Both the position numbers and the translations under genes were made by a program. 13,643 nt of DNA from assembly GCA_016194725.1 (NCBI GenBank), contig JACQAW010000154.1, positions 1-13,643 on the forward strand, in the 5' to 3' direction. Positions 7,464 to 13,227 of this stretch are shown in pieces (within the stretch, counting starts at the first letter, position 1; each line of letters begins with the position of its first letter). The DNA is from Deltaproteobacteria bacterium (GTDB lineage Bacteria; Bdellovibrionota; UBA1018; UBA923). Below the pieces are notes generated by a model. It made no database searches, was not told where the DNA came from, and was given only the letters and a program-made list of their open reading frames with translations.

Positions 7464-7720
7464 TTCCTCTGAACCTCAACGAAACGCATGCGCGTTTCGA
7501 ACAGCAAACTATCGAGCAGCTTTGCTTCCTCAGATGTAAGGTTGTTCTTGGTTTTCTCTTTAATCAGTTCCAGCAGACCAATGTTTTGCCGAGCCAGCTC
7601 GAGGTCGGGCTCGGGCTTGTCGCTACCGGGCCGCGGAGTCAGGCCCAGCCCCATGAATGCCGCCGATGAAACAGAAAGTACAAAAGTGGTGAAATCCAAT
7701 CCTCGCGTCGACTGCGTCAT
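7460..7720 (-). CDS. DUF1844 protein
   Basis: The 86-residue product starts at the ATG at 7720. The reading frame is open further upstream, but that part overlaps htpX antisense-free coding and has no homology signal. GGAG (7729-7732) sits 8 bases before this ATG. It matches the DUF1844 pattern: a start like DFTTFVLSVSSAAFMGLG (9-26), then DLELARQNIGLLELIKEKT (39-57), then NLTSEEAKLLDSLLFETRMRFVE (60-82). The family is a small, probably all-helical protein of unknown function found in several didermic lineages. The first helix is hydrophobic enough to contact a membrane or partner but is not a clear signal peptide. It is placed between htpX (5-base gap) and the HtrA protease (4-base overlap, ATGA), so the three proteins are probably made in fixed proportion. 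A role as protease partner or adaptor is a guess from context. Confidence 0.85.
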   Translation of the reverse strand: MTQSTRGLDFTTFVLSVSSAAFMGLGLTPRPGSDKPEPDLELARQNIGLLELIKEKTKNNLTSEEAKLLDSLLFETRMRFVEVQRK

Positions 7721-7725
7721 GATCT

Positions 7726-8583
7726 TTACTCCGGTCTGATTTCCAGCAGCCGCGCAATTCGTTCTTCGATTGGCGGATGCGTGCTGAAAAGATTCAGAAG
7801 CGCACTGCTCGAAAATGGGTTCACGATATACAAATGTGCCGTTGCGGGCCCACCGGAAGTGAGGGGTAGACCCGCACTGATGTTTTCGATCTTCCGAAGC
7901 GCATTGGCAAGCCATTCCGGATTACCGCAAAGCGAGGCGCCCCGAGAATCCGCCTCGTACTCACGCGCCCTCGAAACGGCAAACTGTATCAATGCGGCGG
8001 CCACTGGTGCGACTATGGACATTACCAAAAGCTCAAGAGCGCCAGCGCCGCGGTCATTTTCAGCGCGCCGCTGTATGCCGCCAAAAATCGATGCCCAGCG
8101 CGCAATATTTGCGAATAGCAGCACTGTTGCGGCCATGGTGGCCGCAATACAACTGATTAGCGTATCGCGATGTTTAACGTGCGAAAGCTCATGCGCGAGC
8201 ACGGCTTCCAGCTCCTGGTAGTTCAAAACGCTGAGCAGTCCCTGAGTTACCGCTATCGCGGCGTGATGTGGATTACGGCCCGTAGCAAAGGCATTCGGCG
8301 AATGGTCTGGAATCAGATATACTCGGGGTGTTGGGATGTGCGCCCGGTGCGCAAGCCGCTCCACCATTTCATACAGGCCTCGGGCATCGCCAGCTTGAAC
8401 CTCCTGCGCGTTATGCATCGATAAAACGATGCGGTCCGAGAACCAATATGAAATAAAGTTCGTCATTAGAGCGGCAGCGAACCCCGCCACCATCCCCTGA
8501 CTCCCCCCAAAAAGGTAGCCAAAGGCCATGAGCGCGCCCGAGAGCAGCGCAAGAAACATTAATGTTTTCAGATTGTTACGCAT
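7726..8583 (-). CDS. htpX: HtpX membrane zinc metalloprotease
   Basis: The 285-residue product is of usual HtpX length (M48B family). Two N-terminal membrane helices (about 6-24 and 28-46) precede the zinc site HELSH (131-135); the third ligand is Glu210 in the REYEADSRGA segment (207-216). Further hydrophobic segments at about 143-162 and 182-202 are the second pair of membrane helices. NAFATGRNPHHAAIAVTQGLL (97-117) and STHPPIEERIARL (267-279) are family hallmarks. HtpX degrades misfolded inner-membrane proteins on the cytoplasmic side and overlaps in role with FtsH. It is the first gene of the htpX-DUF1844-htrA-clpB operon, so its promoter probably drives all four. AGGGG (8587-8591) is the only ribosome-binding candidate and sits close (3 bases) to the ATG at 8583. 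Confidence 0.97.
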   Translation of the reverse strand: MRNNLKTLMFLALLSGALMAFGYLFGGSQGMVAGFAAALMTNFISYWFSDRIVLSMHNAQEVQAGDARGLYEMVERLAHRAHIPTPRVYLIPDHSPNAFATGRNPHHAAIAVTQGLLSVLNYQELEAVLAHELSHVKHRDTLISCIAATMAATVLLFANIARWASIFGGIQRRAENDRGAGALELLVMSIVAPVAAALIQFAVSRAREYEADSRGASLCGNPEWLANALRKIENISAGLPLTSGGPATAHLYIVNPFSSSALLNLFSTHPPIEERIARLLEIRPE

Positions 8584-8593
8584 TTTCCCCTGT

Positions 8594-8648
8594 TTGACCC
8601 TGCACTTAAGCGATTTTCTATATAACTACGTCAAATGCTTATGCGCAA
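8594..8648. promoter_or_regulatory. Divergent promoter region of htpX and the endonuclease IV gene
   Basis: A shared TATATA (8619-8624) lies in the 148-base divergent gap. On the minus strand it is 18 bases from TTGCGC (8643-8648), a usable htpX promoter with a leader of about 30 bases. On the plus strand it is 19 bases after TTGACC (8594-8599), a weaker fit for the endonuclease gene with a leader near 100 bases. No sigma32 or CIRCE element was recognised. The two promoters would compete for the same DNA. Confidence 0.35.
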
Positions 8649-8731
8649 CCACTTGTTCCGTATCGTGCGCCATGTTAGAAGGGGGCTTCGTTTGAGCGAA
8701 ATTACAACGGAGAGCAAGGGGTAACACAGGA

Positions 8732-9589
8732 ATGGAAAAGCTCGGGTTCGGTACAGCTGGTTTTCCAAGCACTGCACCGAAAAAAGATCCGATTGGTGCT
8801 CTGCAAAAGGTTAAAGAAATTGGCCTTGATTGCATGGAGCTTGAATTCGCTCACGGAGTTCGCATGCGTGACGAGACCGCCGACGAGATCAGCCGCACAG
8901 CAAAAAAACTCGGAATAACGCTTACCGCGCATGCTCCCTATTATATTAATTTGAATGCAAAGGAGCAGGACAAGATCGACGCCTCGATCAACCGTCTTCT
9001 TCAAACCGCGCGCCTTGCAGGCATGTGCGGCGCGTACAGCATGACCTTTCACGCGGCCTTTTACATGAAAGACGACCCCAAGACGGTATTCGACATCGTG
9101 AAGCGCTATCTGAAGCAGATAACCGAGCGCCTCGGTGACGAGGAAAACGCCATTCACCTGCGCCCCGAACTCACGGGCCGCAAGAGCCAGTTTGGAACGC
9201 TGGAAGAGCTGTGCGAGCTGAGTCAGGAGGTTCCTCAAGTGTATCCCTGCCTTGACTTTTCGCACAACCAGGCGCGCACCGATGGACAGGCCAATAACTA
9301 CAAGCAGTTTTCGGAAGTATTCGAACGGTACAAAAAGGCCCTCGGCAAGGGCGCCCTGAACCAGATGCACATCCATGTTGCGGGAATTCAGTACGGCCCC
9401 AAAGGCGAAATCAAACACCTGTCGCTTAAGGAAAGTGAATTCAACTATAAGGACTTTCTGCGAGCTTGCCGCGACTTCAATGTGCGCGGCGCGATTATCT
9501 GCGAAAGCCCGGAACTGGAAAAAGACGCGCTCTTGCTCAAGAAGACCTATCACGGCCTTGGCGTGACCACGAAAGTCGCGAAGGCTTAG
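8732..9589 (+). CDS. Endonuclease IV family TIM-barrel enzyme
   Basis: The 285-residue product has the metal-site pattern of the AP endonuclease 2 (Nfo) family: His67 in TAHAPYYINL, His107 in TFHAAFY, Glu146 in RPELTGR, Asp175 and His178 in LDFSHNQAR, His213/His215 in HIHVAG, His229 in GEIKHLSL, Glu258 in CESPELE. Nfo has an Asp two residues before the equivalent of His229; here that position is Ile227 with Glu226 beside it. This resembles the archaeal-type or short endonuclease IV subgroup rather than E. coli Nfo. The likely job is cleavage 5' of abasic sites in base-excision repair, but related TIM barrels are sugar isomerases, so activity is inferred. The ATG at 8732 has AAGGGG (8716-8721) 10 bases upstream. 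The gene is transcribed alone and its last 4 bases overlap the convergent pilT. Confidence 0.85.
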   Translation: MEKLGFGTAGFPSTAPKKDPIGALQKVKEIGLDCMELEFAHGVRMRDETADEISRTAKKLGITLTAHAPYYINLNAKEQDKIDASINRLLQTARLAGMCGAYSMTFHAAFYMKDDPKTVFDIVKRYLKQITERLGDEENAIHLRPELTGRKSQFGTLEELCELSQEVPQVYPCLDFSHNQARTDGQANNYKQFSEVFERYKKALGKGALNQMHIHVAGIQYGPKGEIKHLSLKESEFNYKDFLRACRDFNVRGAIICESPELEKDALLLKKTYHGLGVTTKVAKA

Positions 9590-9597
9590 AAGCCTTC
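9580..9597 (+). terminator. Hairpin at the convergent gene ends
   Basis: A perfect 8-base inverted repeat, GAAGGCTT-ag-AAGCCTTC, lies exactly across the stop codons of the endonuclease gene and pilT, and can fold with a 4-base loop. On the plus strand it is followed by TTCTTTCTT, a weak T-rich tract, so it may end the plus-strand transcript. The minus strand has no T run, so two-way use is doubtful. Confidence 0.45.
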
Positions 9598-10797
9598 TTC
9601 TTTCTTGAAGCCCGACAAACGCATTTTAAGATCTTCGGGCGAGTTACTCGCGAAGATAGCGTCTTCATTGGTAACCGTGCCAGCCATGACCAACCGCTCG
9701 AGCGCCTGGTTGAAGGTCTGCATCTTATAGTAGGTGGTGGAGCTTGCCATCGCTTCGTTGATCTTGTCGAGCTCGCCGGTGAGAATCAGATTTTCGATGG
9801 TTGGGCTCTTGATCAACACTTCGCATACCGCCACGCGGCCTTCGCCATCGGCCCGTGGAACGAGTTTTTGGCTCACTATTGCCAGCAGGCAGGCGCTCAG
9901 CTGAATGCGTACCTGATTTTTGGATGCCGCCGGAAACACGTCAACGATACGATCGATCGTCGATTTTGCGTCATTCGTATGCAAGGTCGAAAAGACCAGG
10001 TGACCTGTTTCAGCAGCCGTAAGTGCGGTTTCAATGGTTTCGGTTTGGCGCATCTCACCGATCGTAATCACGTTCGGATCCTGGCGCATCGCTCCCATCA
10101 GCGCATCGTGCATGGTCAGGGCATCGCTGCCCACTTCGCGCTGCGAGACGCTGCTCTTCACGTCGCGATAAACAAATTCGATCGGATCTTCGATTGTCAC
10201 GATGTGTGAGTGCCGGTTTTCGTTGATATGGTTAATCATTGCGGCCATAGAAGTCGATTTGCCGCTGCCAGTACTGCCCGTTATCAAAATCAGGCCGCGC
10301 TTTTTCATTGCCAGCTCTTTGAGCACCGGCGGAAGATTCAGGCTGTCAAGACTGGGGATTGTAAGCGGAATCATGCGAATGACCCCGGCAACCGTGCCAC
10401 GTTGAATATAGACATTGGCACGAAACCGCCCCATGCCTTCGAGCAGAAAGCTGCAGTCGACCTGCATATTTTTTTCGAAATCTCGGATCAGTTTGTCGCT
10501 CAGGATCCCATACAGGATTTCCTTCACGGCTTCGGTTGAAAGTTCGGCCATTTTTGCCGCGACGAGCTTGCCATTGATTCGATACATTGGCGGACGGCCC
10601 GATTTCAGATGAAGGTCCGAGGCGCCGTGTTTCAGCAGGGCATGCAGCAGATACTTCATCGAAGGGCGACTAGCAGCGGGACTCGCTGCGCCCGCCGCCG
10701 GGGCCGCTACGCCAACGTTGACACCCGATCGAGTGACTGCACCAGTTGCCGAGTCCGCCGCGGGCACAGGAGGCACTGCTTTCAAGGGTGCGCTCAT
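9586..10797 (-). CDS. pilT: PilT-family type IV pilus retraction ATPase
   Basis: The 403-residue product is a secretion-superfamily ATPase. PAS-like N-domain: MKYLLHALLKHGASDLHLKSG (47-67). Catalytic domain: Walker A GSTGSGKST (174-182), Asp box TIEDPIEF (201-208), Walker B with Glu248 in VITIGEMR (243-250), His box STLHTND (270-276). PilT usually has GEMRDxET; here Gln251 replaces the Asp. MQTFNQALERL (359-369) matches the PilT/PilU C-terminus, and PilU cannot be excluded. Residues 1-46 are an Ala/Pro-rich extension absent from standard PilT; Met47 would be the classical start. However, GGAGG (10802-10806) four bases before the ATG at 10797, and the ATGA overlap with the upstream GAF gene, support the long form. 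PilT hexamers depolymerise type IV pili at the inner membrane, powering twitching. No pilin, PilB or PilC gene is in the window. Confidence 0.93.
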   Translation of the reverse strand: MSAPLKAVPPVPAADSATGAVTRSGVNVGVAAPAAGAASPAASRPSMKYLLHALLKHGASDLHLKSGRPPMYRINGKLVAAKMAELSTEAVKEILYGILSDKLIRDFEKNMQVDCSFLLEGMGRFRANVYIQRGTVAGVIRMIPLTIPSLDSLNLPPVLKELAMKKRGLILITGSTGSGKSTSMAAMINHINENRHSHIVTIEDPIEFVYRDVKSSVSQREVGSDALTMHDALMGAMRQDPNVITIGEMRQTETIETALTAAETGHLVFSTLHTNDAKSTIDRIVDVFPAASKNQVRIQLSACLLAIVSQKLVPRADGEGRVAVCEVLIKSPTIENLILTGELDKINEAMASSTTYYKMQTFNQALERLVMAGTVTNEDAIFASNSPEDLKMRLSGFKKEEGF

Positions 10798-11654
10798 GCT
10801 GCCTCCCCTGATTTATTCGCGGCGCCAGGATTTTTGAGTCCATGCAGCTCTTTGGAAATCGCCGCCAGCATCAATCTGTTTTCAATCACCTTTGCCGCAT
10901 AGTCGCAAAGCGTAACCAGCACTTCCTTGTCGGCATCGGTATACTGAGGCTCGCCCAAACGGTTCAATAGTTCAAGGCAACCAAAAGTAACGCCGCGAAT
11001 GACAACGGGATACGCCACCATGTTCTTGGCCTCAAACCCCACTGCGTTGCTGATCGTGCTTAAATACACGCTGCTGTCATCAATACTTGAAAGCGCCATG
11101 GGTTGCTGGTTTTCGCAGACGAATCCAGCGATACCCTGGCCCAATGGCACGGTGAAGTTTAAAAGGCCTTCTGACGAGCGGCCAGCAGCTGCGCGAAAAA
11201 AGAGGCAGCCATTCTGGTAGTCAATTTCAAGAAAGGAGCCTGCCTCCGATTTGACCTGTTCCATGCCGATACGCAATATCTCGCTGATAAGCTGACCAAA
11301 AGTCAGCGAATCGCGGGTAATAAGCCGAAAGAGGGCCTCAACAGCGGCAAATTTACGATTGATGCAAAAAAGGCTGTCGTTGTCTATGATCGCAACCTGA
11401 GCCAGGTCGGATTCGCTCAGCTGCATCTCTTTTGCGAGCTCACCGGTCTTGAACGTGACACTGCTCGCCTCTTCAACGATAAGCGGAGCTATGGAAAGCG
11501 ACGTTTCTTCGGATTTGACTCCGGGATCGTCTTTTTTCAGCTCGTAGGGATCTGACCCTTTTGGGGTCGGTTGATCCTTGAAAATATCGTCCACCGTTGC
11601 TCCTCGCTCCAAGATTTCAGCGAAATTCTGTGGGGACGGAGCGTTACCGGCCAT
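10794..11654 (-). CDS. GAF-domain sensory protein, coupled to pilT
   Basis: The 286-residue soluble protein has no signal peptide or membrane segment. Residues 1-65 are polar and Pro/Asp/Lys-rich, probably disordered. A GAF domain occupies about 105-265, recognisable by SFLEIDYQNGCLFFRAAAG (140-158), VPLGQGIAGFVCENQQPMAL (169-188), NMVAYPVVIRGVTFGCLELLNR (211-232) and the closing helix ADKEVLVTLCDYAAKVIENRL (241-261). GAF domains bind small ligands such as cyclic nucleotides or act as dimerising modules; the ligand here cannot be read. No output domain (GGDEF, kinase, HTH) is attached, so it probably acts through a partner. Its stop codon overlaps the pilT start (ATGA), which suggests a PilT-associated regulator. 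AGGAGGAGC lies just before the ATG at 11654. A possible -10 TATAGT (11705-11710) lies upstream without a good -35. Confidence 0.85.
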   Translation of the reverse strand: MAGNAPSPQNFAEILERGATVDDIFKDQPTPKGSDPYELKKDDPGVKSEETSLSIAPLIVEEASSVTFKTGELAKEMQLSESDLAQVAIIDNDSLFCINRKFAAVEALFRLITRDSLTFGQLISEILRIGMEQVKSEAGSFLEIDYQNGCLFFRAAAGRSSEGLLNFTVPLGQGIAGFVCENQQPMALSSIDDSSVYLSTISNAVGFEAKNMVAYPVVIRGVTFGCLELLNRLGEPQYTDADKEVLVTLCDYAAKVIENRLMLAAISKELHGLKNPGAANKSGEAA

Positions 11655-11781
11655 GGAATAGCTCCTCCTGTCATTCAGTTCGGAGAAGTCGCGGCTTTGC
11701 TTGAACTATATTTGAAAATGAGCCTACGGAGCGTTACGTTTGGGCCCAGGCAAAAATTGCCGGTCCCATTTCAGTTACAAT

Positions 11782-12294
11782 TCAGTTCTTTTTCCCGGGA
11801 TCAGCGGAAATTCTTTCCTCGGCGGTATGTTCGACAAACGTTTTCAAACCCTGCACGTCCTTGATGAGCCACCTTTTCCGGGACTTATCGAACGTAAAGA
11901 GCGCGTGCTTCTTGGTGGTTACCTTGTCTTCGGTATTGGCTGATTTGACATGATAGGCCAGCTCGTAAGTGATCGAATAGCCCTCATCGCCCAGGACTCG
12001 TTCGTCCCTGATTTTCAACGACGATGTCGATTCAATCTTTTGGTCTTCGAACGCTTTCTTAAAGAGCTGCTGCCCCTGGTCGCCAAGCTTGGCGTCGGTT
12101 TCGAGCTTCTCAAGATCTTCGCGCGCGCTATCGGTGGTGAAGTCTTTAAGGCCGGCTATGTCGCCGATCGACTTCACGCCGAAGGCCAGATTGACATACG
12201 CGCTTAGGACTTCCTTGGGGGTCTCGGTGGCCGGCTTCGTGCAACCAAACACGCCTAAAACGAGCAGGGCAATCAATACGCAATTATGCAACAT
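11782..12294 (-). CDS. Lipoprotein of unknown function
   Basis: The 170-residue product begins MLHNCVLIALLVLGVFGCTK. This is a type II signal peptide with lipobox V-F-G-C and lipidated Cys18, although the n-region lacks a basic residue. The mature part (19-170) is mixed helix and strand: a helical Pro/Thr/Glu start (TKPATETPKEVLSAYVNLAFG), then strands such as YSITYELAYHV (107-117) and KHALFTFDKSRKRWLIKDVQG (129-149). The order resembles NTF2-like or DUF4878-type lipoproteins (small domain with a final beta sheet), but this is a fold-level guess. GAGGAG (12301-12307 region) precedes the ATG at 12294. Its first 11 bases overlap the end of the PilZ-like membrane protein gene, so the two are translated together. 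A 127-base gap without a convincing terminator separates it from the GAF gene. Confidence 0.8.
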   Translation of the reverse strand: MLHNCVLIALLVLGVFGCTKPATETPKEVLSAYVNLAFGVKSIGDIAGLKDFTTDSAREDLEKLETDAKLGDQGQQLFKKAFEDQKIESTSSLKIRDERVLGDEGYSITYELAYHVKSANTEDKVTTKKHALFTFDKSRKRWLIKDVQGLKTFVEHTAEERISADPGKKN

Positions 12295-12991
12295 ATCCGG
12301 AGCTCCTCACGCGATCTAGAAAATCTCTGATGTCTTTGTGTTGGTCCGCAGAGGTGGCCAGAAATCTCAACCCTCGCCCGGTACCGTCCTTGCTTCTACT
12401 CACTGATTCTACCGCACAGCCCAGGCACAGTTCACCCAGTTTCAGCTCGATGGTATCAACTTTATCCAACCCCAGCGCGACTGCAGGGTTGACGAAGGCA
12501 TAACAGCCCTCGAGCCCAAGGCGACTGACGCGTGCCGGTATGCTTTTTCCGCCAGTCTGGAGCTCAGCCTCGATTCGAGGCAAAAAAATAGGTTGCCCTT
12601 CAAACCATCGCTGGCCCGGGTGATAATAGGACTCGCTCAGGCTGCGGTAAAGGTGAAGGCAATAAATACCACTGACGATGAGAAGAAATAAGGCATAGAA
12701 AGCGAGCGCGTAGTTTTTCGTGGCAACCAGGTAATGCATGTTCACCCCGAGCAGCACGCCGCTCAGCACGAGGACACTCCAAAAACCACGCCACTTGGCC
12801 TTCAGCAGCCAAAAAATCGTGACGAATACCCAGCCGGCTTCAATGCCCATCCAGAAATACGACTCTGGATGTAAAACCTTGGCCAGCACGCCCTTTTGCA
12901 TGACCCAGACGTTCAGAATAAAAATAGGAATCGCCAGCAACATTATAAAAGACAAAAGCGTGTACTGGCGCGGGCGGCGAATCAGCGGCAT
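12284..12991 (-). CDS. Membrane protein with degenerate PilZ-like C-terminal domain
   Basis: The product is 235 residues from the ATG at 12991. A TTG at 13027 would add 12 residues (YHTRNCAKFKY...) but overlaps the divergent promoter and has no ribosome site, so it is disfavoured; no good Shine-Dalgarno is visible for the ATG either. Four hydrophobic segments (about 11-31, 45-63, 69-90, 95-115) are followed by a cytoplasmic domain (125-230). This domain looks like PilZ: ARVSRLGLEGCYAFV (153-167), IELKLGELCLGCAVESV (181-197), GRGLRF (206-211), then an ending helix. In PilZ proteins that bind cyclic di-GMP, an RxxxR and a (D/N)xSxxG motif are expected. Here the second reads RVSRLG and lacks the acidic/Asn residue, and RxxxR is not evident. 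It may therefore have lost c-di-GMP binding and act by protein contact. Its position ahead of GAF and PilT genes suggests a surface-motility role (inferred). Confidence 0.72.
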   Translation of the reverse strand: MPLIRRPRQYTLLSFIMLLAIPIFILNVWVMQKGVLAKVLHPESYFWMGIEAGWVFVTIFWLLKAKWRGFWSVLVLSGVLLGVNMHYLVATKNYALAFYALFLLIVSGIYCLHLYRSLSESYYHPGQRWFEGQPIFLPRIEAELQTGGKSIPARVSRLGLEGCYAFVNPAVALGLDKVDTIELKLGELCLGCAVESVSRSKDGTGRGLRFLATSADQHKDIRDFLDRVRSSGYVA

Positions 12992-13019
12992 ATATTTAAA
13001 TTTCGCACAGTTTCGCGTG

Positions 13020-13028
13020 TGATACAAT
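13020..13028 (+). promoter_or_regulatory. Extended -10 promoter giving a near-leaderless ferredoxin mRNA
   Basis: TG-A-TACAAT (13020-13028) is an extended -10 element one mismatch from consensus; the -35 region (TTTCGC at 13001-13006) is poor, as is common for this class. Transcription would begin at about 13035, immediately before the ATG at 13036. No Shine-Dalgarno sequence is present between the -10 and the start. Confidence 0.45.
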
Positions 13029-13035
13029 TTAACTT

Positions 13036-13227
13036 ATGTCGCACTATATCACAAAAGAGTGCATCGACTGCGGTGTATGCCTTGAGGCATGCCCGACAGA
13101 CTCGATAATCAAAGGCGAAAAGACGCATATTATTGACGCAGACACCTGCACCGACTGCACGGCCTGCGTGCCCCTCTGCCCCACCGATGCGATTAAAAAA
13201 TTGACGGCACTAGTGACAAAACCGTGA
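13036..13227 (+). CDS. 2x[4Fe-4S] ferredoxin
   Basis: The 63-residue bacterial-type ferredoxin has two CxxCxxCxxxCP clusters: Cys9, 12, 15, 19 (CIDCGVCLEACP) and Cys38, 41, 44, 48 (CTDCTACVPLCP). The spacing is the canonical one for two [4Fe-4S] cubanes. It is a soluble low-potential one-electron carrier; partner enzymes cannot be inferred from the window. No inserted loop or C-terminal extension distinguishes it. The stop codon overlaps the anmK start (GTGA), so the two are co-transcribed although their jobs are not obviously linked. It has no recognisable ribosome-binding site; see the promoter entry for the near-leaderless arrangement. Confidence 0.95.
   Translation: MSHYITKECIDCGVCLEACPTDSIIKGEKTHIIDADTCTDCTACVPLCPTDAIKKLTALVTKP

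Noticed and set aside
7476..7720. A hidden signal peptide of HtrA lost by frameshift
   Set aside because: This stretch encodes a DUF1844 protein of normal length with intact motifs, so no room remains for a displaced HtrA N-terminus.
8702..9553. Open frame of 283 codons on the minus strand, opposite the endonuclease IV gene
   Set aside because: It mirrors a gene with clear family motifs, has no recognisable domain and an odd Phe/Val/Arg-rich make-up; it is a codon-bias shadow.
11730..11775. GGCAA-ttt-TTGCC repeat after the lipoprotein gene as terminator
   Set aside because: The stem is only 5 bases and no T run follows on the minus strand.
12992..13027. TTG start adding 12 residues to the PilZ-like membrane protein
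   Set aside because: It overlaps the divergent ferredoxin promoter, lacks a ribosome site, and the ATG at 12991 directly precedes a normal positive-inside membrane start.
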